Shown here: piece after piece, positions 16,988 to 24,759 of the stretch
Layout of the letters: each line of letters opens with the position of its first letter
Position numbering within the stretch: position 1 is the stretch's first letter
NCBI GenBank assembly: GCA_020627705.1
Contig: JAHDGJ010000012.1
Location: 70,433-115,717, forward strand
From: Saprospiraceae bacterium
Lineage (GTDB): Bacteria; Bacteroidota; Bacteroidia; Chitinophagales; Saprospiraceae
DNA length: 45,285 nucleotides
Reading direction: 5' to 3'
The notes under the pieces: generated by a model
Seen by the model: the letters and a program-made list of their open reading frames with translations, nothing else
Databases searched by the model: none
What the model was told of the DNA's origin: nothing
Program-made: the position numbers and the translations under genes

Positions 16988-18226
16988 TTAGTTGAAGTCG
17001 TTTATAGATCTTCCAAGGAAGCTTAAAGCAGATCTAAATCCTATGTAAGATTTAGTCGTATCCTGAAATTCCCAATGTCTTGTACCTGTTTGTAGGAAAT
17101 ACGAAATGTCCTTCCAAGAACCACCTCTAATCACTTTTCTCTTGTAAACATCTGGGTCGTCTTCTTTAGCGTTATATACAATTGCCGAGTTTAAGTCATG
17201 CTCGTGCGAATAAGCATTGTCAACAAAGGCATTTTCTGTCCATTCTGCAACATTTCCAGCCATACAATATAGTCCATAATCATTTGGAAAATATGCATCA
17301 GCCTTCACAGTGTAATATCCTCCATCTTCTGGGTAATTACCTCTTCCAGGCTTAAAATTGGCAAGCAAACATCCCTTGGCATTTCTCACATAGTAACCTC
17401 CCCATGGGTATGGTGCATGATCTCTACCACCACGTGCTGCGTATTCCCATTCTGCTTCAAAAGGTAGTCTGAAATCTTCTGTATTAGGCTCTTCTTCTGA
17501 CTTATACCTATCCCATAGGCTTGATCTCCAATGATTAAATGCTTGGGCTTGAATCCAACTAATTCCTACTACTGGGTAATCATCATACGCAGGATGCCAA
17601 AAATAATTTCTGGCCATGGGCTCATTATATGAGTAAGAGAAATCTCTGATCCAACATAATGTGTCTGGAAATATATTTACTTCTTTTTTCTCAATAAGTT
17701 GAGTTCTACTTGTTCCTTTGTCATGAGCAGCTTTTCTCCAGTTGATCCATTCGTAGGTGTAGTTAAAGTTTTCAGTTTTGAAATCTCGCTTTCCACTAAA
17801 AGCTTCATCACCCTGATAAAACATATCATCCAATTCTTCCCCACTATAGTCAAGCGCATAATCCCAATCTATTATTTCGTTTCCATAAGCATCTTCTTTG
17901 AAATCATCCATTAAGGTATGCGCAATAGAATCACGAACATGATTTACAAACTGACGATACTCATTATTGGTAATTTCTGTATCATCCATGTAGAAACCAT
18001 GAATTGAGATAGATTTAGGTCTTTGCATGTGCGTGTAGAATACATCTTGATCAGACTGACCAATATGTAATGTACCAGAAGGTACGTAGACCATTCCGTA
18101 AGGATTAATACCATTCCATGATGGTCTTTCTAGGACTCCTGTTAGTTGTCCACTTTCTCCTCCCCCACAAGATGTGAGGAAAACGATTGCAATCATTGCA
18201 AGGAGAGACGTTGTTAATTTCTTCAT
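16988..18226 (-). CDS. gldK: T9SS/gliding motility lipoprotein GldK
   Basis: GldK is an outer-membrane lipoprotein that forms the periplasmic ring with GldN. The start chosen is the ATG at 18226 (MKKLTTSLLAMIAIVFLTSC), because it gives a proper lipoprotein signal peptide with lipobox LTSC. An ATG at 18253 would add nine non-signal residues. The body is a formylglycine-generating-enzyme-like (SUMF1) fold: MVYVPSGTLHIGQSD, FYMDDTEITNNEYRQF, PVVGISWIQAQAFNHWRS, FRLPFEAEWEYAARGG, GNVAEWTENAF and VIRGGSWKD. In GldK the fold is structural and not enzymatic. Upstream is a PorP/SprF gene, matching the PorP-PorK-L-M-N order. Confidence 0.95.
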   Translation of the reverse strand: MKKLTTSLLAMIAIVFLTSCGGGESGQLTGVLERPSWNGINPYGMVYVPSGTLHIGQSDQDVFYTHMQRPKSISIHGFYMDDTEITNNEYRQFVNHVRDSIAHTLMDDFKEDAYGNEIIDWDYALDYSGEELDDMFYQGDEAFSGKRDFKTENFNYTYEWINWRKAAHDKGTSRTQLIEKKEVNIFPDTLCWIRDFSYSYNEPMARNYFWHPAYDDYPVVGISWIQAQAFNHWRSSLWDRYKSEEEPNTEDFRLPFEAEWEYAARGGRDHAPYPWGGYYVRNAKGCLLANFKPGRGNYPEDGGYYTVKADAYFPNDYGLYCMAGNVAEWTENAFVDNAYSHEHDLNSAIVYNAKEDDPDVYKRKVIRGGSWKDISYFLQTGTRHWEFQDTTKSYIGFRSALSFLGRSINDFN

Positions 18227-18431
18227 TTTTAAACCGCAATTTGTCGAATCCAATTAAACTTCTGAATCCAAAGATTCGTAAAGATAATTTTGTTTCGAAA
18301 ACAAACAAAAATTAAATAATAGCTTTTAACAACAGCTTTGTATTCACTTTTGTATTCTAATCTTTAGCACAATCAAAACGGCGAATACAAGATTATATTT
18401 TACAAACCCATTGTTTTTCCCAAATCATTTT

Positions 18432-19391
18432 TTACAAATGCCTTGGGTTGTAAATTATTTTAGGATCGCTTCCGACCCCTATTAATTTGTTTAAATTATA
18501 ACTCAGCATGATTTCATGACTCCCTTCGTTAAAATTTCTTAAGTCCGAAAGCCCGGCATCGTAGCTATATGATAATGTGTAATTCTGATTGAGACGCATA
18601 CCAGCTGTCACCACTAAAGCATCGAAAGAGTTCGAATTGTACCCTCTTAAACCTATACCTCCAAAAACATTGCCATTATATTTAGCTATAATATGAAAAT
18701 CACTTTGATATTCTAGGAAGTCGGTTCTTACTAATATAGACGGAACAAATCGCCATAAATCACCATAATTAATGGAGCTCTGTAAAAATAAATTAAAGGT
18801 TCCCTTTTCTTGCCAAGGAATTCCACCAATTTCTCGGTTTGTCGGCAATCCAAAAGAATAAGCAGCTCCGATTTCTGCGAATCTTGATCTCAGATAGAAG
18901 GATAGCCCGGAATTAAGGCCAAACCCTGCAACAGACATGTTACTCAGATTTGGATCATTATGTTGTATAACTCCCCCTTCATAATTTCCTTCTGGGGTAA
19001 TTAAACTTGCTCCATCAATAGATTGGAAATCAAAACCAAGTTGTAATGCTCCACCAAAAAGAAAACCTTCGGTATCAATAATATAACTGTAAGAACCGAG
19101 TACGCTCGTTTTTTGAAAAACACCAAGAGATTCATTACTAATTTGTATCCCAATGGCTCCATTTAATCTATAATATGGTAAGTGCACATTGATCCATTGT
19201 GAGCTTGGATTTCCTGACAATTCGTTGTACTGTGTTCTTAACGAGGCATTCGCTGTCATCGAATAATCCATTCCAGCATATGCAGGAATTATTCGGTATT
19301 TATCCAACATATATTGACTATACTGGGTGCCCTGCTGACTGCAAAGAGCCATCGAATACATCAAACATGTTAGAAAGAGGATTATTCTCAT
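18432..19391 (-). CDS. PorP/SprF family type IX secretion outer-membrane protein
   Basis: The product is a 319-residue outer-membrane beta-barrel with a signal peptide (LFLTCLMYSMALCSQQ). The family start GTQYSQYMLDKYRIIPAYAG resembles the PorP/SprF signature in which the mature protein begins with a Phe/Tyr-Gln-Tyr followed by NPAYAG. Repeated amphipathic strands follow to the C-terminus (GMRLNQNYTLSYSYDAGLSD). PorP/SprF proteins assist T9SS, either in machine function or in anchoring specific cargo. It lies upstream of gldK on the same strand with 205 bases between the coding regions, consistent with it being the core PorP and not one of the many cargo-linked paralogues. Confidence 0.88.
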   Translation of the reverse strand: MRIILFLTCLMYSMALCSQQGTQYSQYMLDKYRIIPAYAGMDYSMTANASLRTQYNELSGNPSSQWINVHLPYYRLNGAIGIQISNESLGVFQKTSVLGSYSYIIDTEGFLFGGALQLGFDFQSIDGASLITPEGNYEGGVIQHNDPNLSNMSVAGFGLNSGLSFYLRSRFAEIGAAYSFGLPTNREIGGIPWQEKGTFNLFLQSSINYGDLWRFVPSILVRTDFLEYQSDFHIIAKYNGNVFGGIGLRGYNSNSFDALVVTAGMRLNQNYTLSYSYDAGLSDLRNFNEGSHEIMLSYNLNKLIGVGSDPKIIYNPRHL

Positions 19392-19480
19392 AGAGGTCGT
19401 ACTCTAAAAATAGCACAAACCCTGAAATAAGTCCATTTTCATTCAACGATCTGAAGAGTTACTGACCCAAATTCTTTAGA

Positions 19481-20251
19481 TTATAGTATATAGGCTTGGA
19501 AGTCAGCTATTTTTTGACTCGGAATAAATAGAATATCCCAAGTACTGTTTTGCGCTACAGGAATCAATTTGTCTTTATCCAAAAGAAAGCTATGATATTC
19601 CAATGCTTCAAATAAGGTCAACAACTTCTTTCTAGACTCGCCACCAGATTCTATAAGCACGACTGGTTTGTTTCTTTTAAAAACCTCTATCATCTCAGGG
19701 ATAACGATTTCTTCATAACCTTCAATATCGCATTTCACAAAATCTATTTTGCTCAAACTTGAAAAGAGCTCGCTCCCCTTTCGTATTTCTGCCTCAAACG
19801 TAACATCCACATTAGCATCCGAGGATAAAACAAAATGACTACCTGTAGCCAAGAAACCTTTTTCTCTTATCGAATCATTGCCCAGCTTAATTTTCCCATT
19901 TTGATCGCCTAAGGCAAAAGGCAGTATGGTTACATTCTTAGATCTTGATGTGTTGCTTCGAAGGACATCAAGAATCGGTTTAATAGGTTCCACCGCATGT
20001 ACTTGACCTTTTGGACCAACAAGTTTCGAAAGTATCGTTGTATAATATCCAAGATTTGCTCCAATGTCTAAACAGACATCTCCTTCCTTTACAATATGCT
20101 TTAGAAAATAAGGATACTCGTAATTCTTGGAGTTTTTTAGAAGTCCCATTCTAAAACTAATCAGATACAATCGGCTGATCACTTTTAAATATCCTTTTAA
20201 GGGTAAAATTTTAAACAACACTCTTCTGAGCCAATTTCCGCTTTGAGGCAT
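19481..20251 (-). CDS. FkbM family methyltransferase
   Basis: This is a 256-residue SAM-dependent methyltransferase. The glycine-rich SAM motif GDVCLDIGANLGYYTTILSK is at about 75-94, followed by the acidic VHAVEPIKPI and the FkbM signature KIDFVKCDIEGYEE near residue 165. FkbM enzymes O-methylate sugars or polyketides, and in this setting a surface glycan is a reasonable inferred substrate. The N-terminal region (RRVLFKILPLKGYLKVISRLYLISF) is basic and hydrophobic and could be membrane-associated. It is preceded by a TAnnTTTG box on the minus strand. Confidence 0.87.
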   Translation of the reverse strand: MPQSGNWLRRVLFKILPLKGYLKVISRLYLISFRMGLLKNSKNYEYPYFLKHIVKEGDVCLDIGANLGYYTTILSKLVGPKGQVHAVEPIKPILDVLRSNTSRSKNVTILPFALGDQNGKIKLGNDSIREKGFLATGSHFVLSSDANVDVTFEAEIRKGSELFSSLSKIDFVKCDIEGYEEIVIPEMIEVFKRNKPVVLIESGGESRKKLLTLFEALEYHSFLLDKDKLIPVAQNSTWDILFIPSQKIADFQAYIL

Positions 20252-20304
20252 TATTTTATTTTTAATCTTGAAGGTATGTTATAATTGAAAGCACACGTGA
20301 ATCA

Positions 20305-20312
20305 CAAAGATA
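20305..20312 (-). promoter_or_regulatory. Putative -7 box (TATCTTTG) for the FkbM methyltransferase gene
   Basis: A perfect TAnnTTTG on the minus strand lies 53 bases before the ATG at 20251. No matching -33 TTG was found at the usual distance, so this is a weak call. Confidence 0.35.
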
Positions 20313-20315
20313 GTT

Positions 20316-21092
20316 TTAAGCAAGATTTAAGCTTAAACCATCATATGCCAATCGAATATTTGGAGGTAGAAGTTTTTCTACATCTTCATGTTTCCCCATA
20401 TAATGACTCATATGAATAATCAATGCATTAGGGACCTTTAATTCTTTTATCAGTTGTATTGCCTCTTCTAGTAACAAATGAGAATGATGCGGCCGCTCTT
20501 GACGTATAGCAGAAACAACCAATAACTCTACTCCTTTTAAAAGCTCCCGATTTTTATTGTCAATTGATTTAACATCAGTCAGGTAGGCAAACGTACCAAA
20601 ACGAAAGCCTAATATTGGTAGCGCACCATGATCAACACCTATTCCAACAACTTCTAAACCGCTGATAGAAATTTTTTCTCCGGCTGTAAATTTCTCTAGT
20701 TCGAATCTAGGAATACCAGGATAAGGCGAATCTTGAAAAGCATAGCTAAATCTGCCCTTTATCTCTTCTAAAACTCTTGGCAAGCCAAAAATTTTCATCT
20801 CTTTTTTTTGTCTGAAAATAAACGGCCTCAAATCATCAAGCCCTATAACATGGTCGTTATGCTCATGACTGAGAAAAACAGATTCCAAATTCGAAACCTC
20901 ATGACGCAACATTTGCTGTCTAAAATCTGGACCAACATCAATTACATAATTTTTTTCGTTATACGAAAGGAGTAAAGAACAGCGTAATCTTTTATCTTTC
21001 GGATCAGAAGATGTACACACGGGACAAGTGCAACCAATTACAGGAATTCCTTGTGACGTACCAGTACCCAAAAAAGTAATTTGCATTTTCAT
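20316..21092 (-). CDS. MBL-fold metallo-hydrolase, PhnP-like phosphodiesterase
   Basis: This 258-residue beta-lactamase-fold hydrolase has the metal motif SHEHNDHVIGLDDL and further ligand regions (DVGPDFRQQML, HHSHLLLEEA, HMSHYMGKHED). The N-terminal GCTCPVC puts Cys at 21, 23 and 26 when numbered from the ATG at 21092. This is the C-x-C-x2-C structural-zinc motif of PhnP, a phosphoribosyl cyclic phosphodiesterase. The alternative ATG at 21086 removes two residues only. No other phosphonate (phn) genes are present, so the substrate is probably another cyclic phosphodiester, and the gene should not be called phnP. It is cytoplasmic, with no signal peptide. Confidence 0.87.
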   Translation of the reverse strand: MKMQITFLGTGTSQGIPVIGCTCPVCTSSDPKDKRLRCSLLLSYNEKNYVIDVGPDFRQQMLRHEVSNLESVFLSHEHNDHVIGLDDLRPFIFRQKKEMKIFGLPRVLEEIKGRFSYAFQDSPYPGIPRFELEKFTAGEKISISGLEVVGIGVDHGALPILGFRFGTFAYLTDVKSIDNKNRELLKGVELLVVSAIRQERPHHSHLLLEEAIQLIKELKVPNALIIHMSHYMGKHEDVEKLLPPNIRLAYDGLSLNLA

Positions 21093-21118
21093 TATATACC
21101 CTTAAAGATAAAACCATT

Positions 21119-21490
21119 ATGAAGCACTGGATTTTTATTCTTGTATTGATTGGAATTTCTTGTAACAAAAAAAGCGTTCCAGAAGCATGGAAAATTGTTT
21201 GTTTTCAATTCGATCAAAGGCAATGCGAAACGGATGAGTGGGCGGATAAGATCAAACTATCCTATTCTTCCGAAGAAAAGAAAGAAAAGATGATGACATA
21301 TCTTCAATCCAAGGGCCTCGAAATAATTCGTGTAGGATATAATCCGAAATTCCATAAGGCAACCTGTGAAGCCTGCGATACCTGTCCTTATCCGCACCGC
21401 TTTTATATAGAGATGAATGAAAAAAATCTGATGATTTTAAAGCGCATGAGGCTCTTAAATTTGTCAAGCTGTGATTGCAGTAGTTTCTAA
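21119..21490 (+). CDS. Small Cys-rich lipoprotein, unknown function
   Basis: The 123-residue product begins with a short signal peptide and a likely lipobox ISC at Cys15 (LVLIGISCNKK). The mature part has seven further cysteines, including the tight cluster CEACDTC and a C-terminal SCDCSSF. It also contains a segment (KEKMMTYLQSKGLEIIRVGYNP) of mixed alpha/beta character. I do not recognise the family. It sits between the divergent MBL gene (26 bases away) and the convergent GT4 gene (3 bases between stops). Coding status rests on the signal peptide and on sequence texture. The cysteines could form disulfides or bind metal in the periplasm. Confidence 0.7.
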   Translation: MKHWIFILVLIGISCNKKSVPEAWKIVCFQFDQRQCETDEWADKIKLSYSSEEKKEKMMTYLQSKGLEIIRVGYNPKFHKATCEACDTCPYPHRFYIEMNEKNLMILKRMRLLNLSSCDCSSF

Positions 21491-21493
21491 AAA

Positions 21494-22612
21494 TCACAAT
21501 TCACTACGAATCGCTTCATAAAAAGTTTGCCAAGACAAAGCCTTTCGGATGCCTTTAAAATCTGGTTGCCCTGGAGATCCGTTTTCAAGAAAGTCTTCTA
21601 TTTGATTGGCAATGGACACCGGTGTGGGTTGGACCAAAGCTCCAATCTCAAAATCTCTAATCAATTGAGAAAGTCCCCCTACATCCGAGACCAATACTGG
21701 TTTTTCAAAATGCAAGGCAATCGGGATCACTCCACTCTGAGTAGCCCTTTTGTAAGGAAGTACAATGAGATCAGCAGCACAAAAGTATTGCGGAACCTCA
21801 TGGTCTGCTATGTACTCATTTTTGATAATTACCTTATCCTTACAACCTCCATCTTCGATTAATTCTAAGTACTTCTTTTCATTATCATAAAACTCACCAG
21901 CAATTATGACTTTAAATTTTTTATCGTGTTGGACAAGTGGAATCGCTTTGAGTAACAAATCCAATCCTTTATACTTTCTAACAAGTCCGAAAAAAAGTAA
22001 ATGCACCACAGAAGGGTCGAGACCTAAACTTTCTTGGGCCTCTATTTTAGTCACTGCAGCACCATAATGATCATATACTGGATGAAAAAGCTCGACAACT
22101 TTTTGATCTGTCGCTTCTTTAATGTCCTTCGCAACTTTTGAAGAAAGACACAAAAGCACATCCGAACGGTTGACCAAGTATCTATTGAGCTGTTGATCTC
22201 CAATTCTTGGTTCGTGCGGTTTAAAGTTGTGGACCAACGTAATGCATTTGGTATCTGGCAATGCTTTTTTGATTCCTCGCAGAATAGTTCCAAAGGCAGG
22301 AGCCATAAAGGGCATCCAATATTGAGTAATTACCACATCTGGTTTTTCTTTGACAATCTCTTTAGATATGCGATACCAATTGAGCGGATTGGTACTATAT
22401 ATACCTCTGGTGATGTTCAAATCTGGAGGCTGCGTATCTTTTACATACTGGTTTTTTCCTGGAAAGAGAAAATTTGGGTATTGCTGAATAAAAGTAACCA
22501 TCTTACAATCCCAATCATTTGCCTGGAAGGTTGCTGCCAAGTTTTCATTAAAGGCTGAAATACCTCCCCTATAAGGATAAGCAGGTCCAATAAAAATGGC
22601 TTTTCTCTTCAT
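21494..22612 (-). CDS. Family 4 glycosyltransferase
   Basis: This is a retaining GT-B glycosyltransferase of 372 residues. The N-terminal glycine-rich acceptor loop is GPAYPYRGGISAFNENLA. The C-terminal donor domain contains HLLFFGLVRKYKGLDLLLKA, VIIAGEFYD, VPQYFCAADLIVLPYKRATQSGVIPIA and EKPVLVSDVGGL, with the EX7E-type region around ATQSGVIPIALHFEKPV. Such enzymes build lipopolysaccharide or exopolysaccharide chains from nucleotide sugars in the cytoplasm. It is divergent from gmhA, whose product makes heptose phosphate, so heptose-containing surface glycan assembly is possible but not shown. Confidence 0.88.
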   Translation of the reverse strand: MKRKAIFIGPAYPYRGGISAFNENLAATFQANDWDCKMVTFIQQYPNFLFPGKNQYVKDTQPPDLNITRGIYSTNPLNWYRISKEIVKEKPDVVITQYWMPFMAPAFGTILRGIKKALPDTKCITLVHNFKPHEPRIGDQQLNRYLVNRSDVLLCLSSKVAKDIKEATDQKVVELFHPVYDHYGAAVTKIEAQESLGLDPSVVHLLFFGLVRKYKGLDLLLKAIPLVQHDKKFKVIIAGEFYDNEKKYLELIEDGGCKDKVIIKNEYIADHEVPQYFCAADLIVLPYKRATQSGVIPIALHFEKPVLVSDVGGLSQLIRDFEIGALVQPTPVSIANQIEDFLENGSPGQPDFKGIRKALSWQTFYEAIRSEL

Positions 22613-22644
22613 AAATCAATATAGCCAAGTGCTAAAATCTGCTG

Positions 22645-22652
22645 CAAATATA
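22645..22652 (-). promoter_or_regulatory. Putative -7 box (TATATTTG) for the GT4 gene
   Basis: A perfect TAnnTTTG on the minus strand, 32 bases before the GT4 ATG and back-to-back with the gmhA box. No -33 partner recognised. Confidence 0.4.
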
Positions 22653-22655
22653 GAG

Positions 22656-22663
22656 TAACTTTG
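22656..22663 (+). promoter_or_regulatory. Putative -7 box (TAACTTTG) for the gmhA operon
   Basis: A perfect TAnnTTTG ending 5 bases before the gmhA ATG. If used, transcription would begin at or next to the start codon, giving a nearly leaderless mRNA. No -33 TTG at the usual distance. Confidence 0.4.
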
Positions 22664-22668
22664 AAGCC

Positions 22669-23226
22669 ATGCGAGAAATTATAGATGAGCATATTGAGAT
22701 TATTCGTAAGCTTAAAGATGAGGAGGAAGTAATTAAGCAAGCTGTTGATATGATGACTGATTGCGTGCGATCCGGAGGGAAAATCTTGTTTTGTGGAAAT
22801 GGTGGAAGTGCTGCTGATGCTCAGCACCTAGCTGCCGAATTATCTGGCAAGTTTTATATTGACCGCGACCCGATCAATGCAGAAGCACTGCATGTAAATA
22901 CCAGCTACCTTACTGCGGTAGGCAATGATATGGGCTTTGAAAAAGTCTTTAGCCGAGCCCTAAAAGGAAAAGGCAAAAAAGGGGATGTTTTAGTTGCGCT
23001 TTCTACTTCTGGTACAAGTAAAAACGTGATCGCGGCATGCAAAACTGCCAAAGAACTTGGCATGCATGTTTTTTCCCTTTGTGGAGCGAATGAGTCGGTA
23101 ATGAAACCTTACTCGGATCTATTAATTGCCGTTGATTCTGACGATACTCCTAGAATACAAGAAGCCCATATTTTGATTGGACATATCTTTTGTTCCGAAA
23201 TCGAAAAAAATCTTTTTCAAAAATGA
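22669..23226 (+). CDS. gmhA: Phosphoheptose isomerase (sedoheptulose-7-phosphate isomerase)
   Basis: GmhA converts sedoheptulose 7-phosphate to D-glycero-D-manno-heptose 7-phosphate, the first step to ADP- or GDP-heptose for LPS core or S-layer/surface glycans. The 185-residue SIS-domain protein shows the phosphosugar loop FCGNGGSAADAQHLAAEL (about 41-58), VNTSYLTAVGND, the second phosphate loop ALSTSGTSKNV, and the catalytic C-terminal helix TPRIQEAHILIGHIFC. It starts an operon and overlaps gmhB by ATGA. The length and motifs fit GmhA and not other SIS isomerases. Confidence 0.92.
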   Translation: MREIIDEHIEIIRKLKDEEEVIKQAVDMMTDCVRSGGKILFCGNGGSAADAQHLAAELSGKFYIDRDPINAEALHVNTSYLTAVGNDMGFEKVFSRALKGKGKKGDVLVALSTSGTSKNVIAACKTAKELGMHVFSLCGANESVMKPYSDLLIAVDSDDTPRIQEAHILIGHIFCSEIEKNLFQK

Positions 23227-23795
23227 TTCCTTTCGAGAAAATTAGAACCTCAGGTGAATGGACCTTGTTTTTGGATAGGGATGGAGTTATTAACAAAAAG
23301 CTTCCTGGAAGATATGTAACCAGGTGGGAGGAATTTTTATTCTTACCTAATGCATTGGAAGCAATTAAAACATGTTCTCAAATTTTCAAACACATTGTAG
23401 TAGTCACCAATCAGCAAGGGATCGGAAAAGAACTCATGACCTCAGAGGATCTTCATGATATTCACGGCAATATGATTAATGAAATCATGGCATTTGGTGG
23501 ATACATCGATCAAGTATATTACTGTCCACATTTAGCCGAAGAAGAACCAATGTGCCGAAAGCCCAACCCAGGTATGGCATTTCAAGCGGCGGAAGATTTT
23601 CCCGATATTGATTTTAGAATGAGTTTGATGGTAGGTGATAGCTATAGTGATATGGTTTTTGGAAAACAACTCGAGATGTATACCATTCTAATTAATAATG
23701 CGTCTTCTATAAGCGAGACCGGCCAGACGGATTCAAACATTGATCAAAAATTGGCAAGTTTGAATGAAGTGGCAACATATTTGATAAATTCATAA
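23223..23795 (+). CDS. gmhB: D-glycero-D-manno-heptose 1,7-bisphosphate 7-phosphatase-like HAD hydrolase
   Basis: This HAD-IIIA phosphatase, about 190 residues from the ATG at 23223, removes the 7-phosphate in heptose nucleotide synthesis. The start is fixed by the ATGA overlap with gmhA; an in-frame start at 23190 would add 11 residues inside gmhA. Catalytic motifs are DRDGVIN (Asp18, Asp20), VVTNQQGIG, CRKPNPG with the HAD Lys, and MVGDSYSDM. The zinc loop is reduced: CPH (Cys101, His103) and a single Cys111 in PMCRKP, where E. coli GmhB has a C-x-C pair. The pathway kinase/adenylyltransferase (HldE) is not in the window. Confidence 0.88.
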   Translation: MIPFEKIRTSGEWTLFLDRDGVINKKLPGRYVTRWEEFLFLPNALEAIKTCSQIFKHIVVVTNQQGIGKELMTSEDLHDIHGNMINEIMAFGGYIDQVYYCPHLAEEEPMCRKPNPGMAFQAAEDFPDIDFRMSLMVGDSYSDMVFGKQLEMYTILINNASSISETGQTDSNIDQKLASLNEVATYLINS

Positions 23796-24376
23796 TGTAT
23801 ACTATACCCAAAAGCATGCGATTTACAATAATTATTTTCTTATCGTTTTTTATCTGTACGCTTCAAGCTCAAGATTATTTCAAGGTAGAATTAGAGAAAC
23901 GCTCTCCCGGAGTTCAAGATTTAGTTCGTTCTTTTGAAGGGTTTCCAGTGATTCCTTTTATGGCAGAAGATATGAATGGAAACAATCAAAACCTTGCCGC
24001 TCTTAGTGGAGACAAGTACACCATCTTATATTTTTGGAATTTAAATTGTCCTACATGTTTGGATCAATTAGATGACCTCAATCTATTATCGAAAAATTTC
24101 AAAAACAAGCTGGATATCATAAGTCTTGTTGACGAAGACAAAAAAACCATTTTTGATTATTCCCAAACAAGACCTATTGATTTTTCTATTATACCAAACA
24201 GCAAAACACTAGCCGAAGGCCCATATGCTGGAGATTTGGGTTACCCAAGAATCTTTATTGTTGATGACTACGGATTAATTCGTTGGGTGTTTGCCAAAGA
24301 ATCTTTTGATAATGGGATGGACACTTATCGAGTCATGGAGACCTTATTAACTCAATTAGAAAAAGAAAAGAATTGA
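23795..24376 (+). CDS. Secreted TlpA-like thioredoxin-fold protein
   Basis: The 193-residue protein has an N-terminal signal peptide (FTIIIFLSFFICTLQAQ) and a thioredoxin fold with active site CPTC at 85-88 (FWNLNCPTCLDQL) and the cis-proline segment GYPRIFIVDD. It is probably a periplasmic disulfide reductase/isomerase or redox-linked protein of the TlpA/ResA class. The ATG at 23795 overlaps the gmhB stop (TAATG); a second ATG at 23816 would shorten the signal peptide's basic region and is the alternative start. The RidA gene begins inside its stop codon. Why it is in a heptose/queuosine operon is unclear. Confidence 0.82.
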   Translation: MYTIPKSMRFTIIIFLSFFICTLQAQDYFKVELEKRSPGVQDLVRSFEGFPVIPFMAEDMNGNNQNLAALSGDKYTILYFWNLNCPTCLDQLDDLNLLSKNFKNKLDIISLVDEDKKTIFDYSQTRPIDFSIIPNSKTLAEGPYAGDLGYPRIFIVDDYGLIRWVFAKESFDNGMDTYRVMETLLTQLEKEKN

Positions 24377-24759
24377 GGCGCAAACTAGGCTCCGGTGCTA
24401 AGTGGGAAGATATTGTTGGATATTCTCGTATCGTCCAAGTAGGCAATATTATAGAAATTGCAGGCACCACTGCAGCGAAAGATGGGCAAGTTCTTTTTCC
24501 TGGAGATGCTTATAATCAAACCAAGTTTATCCTTGAGTTATTTGAGGAAAAGCTCAAAGCATTTGATTCAAGTTTAAAAGACATTGTACGTACCCGTGTA
24601 TATGTTACACATATCAAAGACTGGGAAAAAGTTGGAAAGGCCCATGGGGAGTTTTTTGCTTTGATAAAACCAGCATCTACACTACTTGAAGTAAGTGCTT
24701 TGGTAGATCCTCAAATGCTTGTTGAAATAGAAGCAACGGCTATAATTGATAGAGTGTAA
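24373..24759 (+). CDS. RidA/YjgF/UK114 family protein
   Basis: The 128-residue protein belongs to the Rid family, whose members hydrolyse reactive enamine/imine intermediates. The typical strands and motifs are visible: GYSRIVQVGNIIEIAGTTA, QTKFILELFEEKLKAFDSSLKDIVRTRVYVTHI and PASTLLEVSALVDPQMLVEIEATAII. The conserved Arg of active RidA is represented by Arg residues in VRTRVYV, and the family's usual second Arg near PxRxxV is replaced by Ser-Thr (PASTLL). The protein may therefore belong to a non-archetypal Rid subgroup. The start is a TTG in a TTGA overlap with the thioredoxin gene's stop. The queE ATG overlaps its stop. Confidence 0.85.
   Translation: MRRKLGSGAKWEDIVGYSRIVQVGNIIEIAGTTAAKDGQVLFPGDAYNQTKFILELFEEKLKAFDSSLKDIVRTRVYVTHIKDWEKVGKAHGEFFALIKPASTLLEVSALVDPQMLVEIEATAIIDRV

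Noticed and set aside
18227-18431. Promoter for gldK in the 205-base gap after the PorP/SprF gene
   Set aside because: No TAnnTTTG was found on the minus strand; the only match (TAATTTTG near 18283) is on the plus strand, pointing away from both genes.
10166-22612. A single large capsule locus including all glycosyltransferases and the FkbM gene
   Set aside because: The T9SS core and two opposite transcription directions separate the parts, and no flippase, polymerase or Wza/Wzc-like export genes are present.
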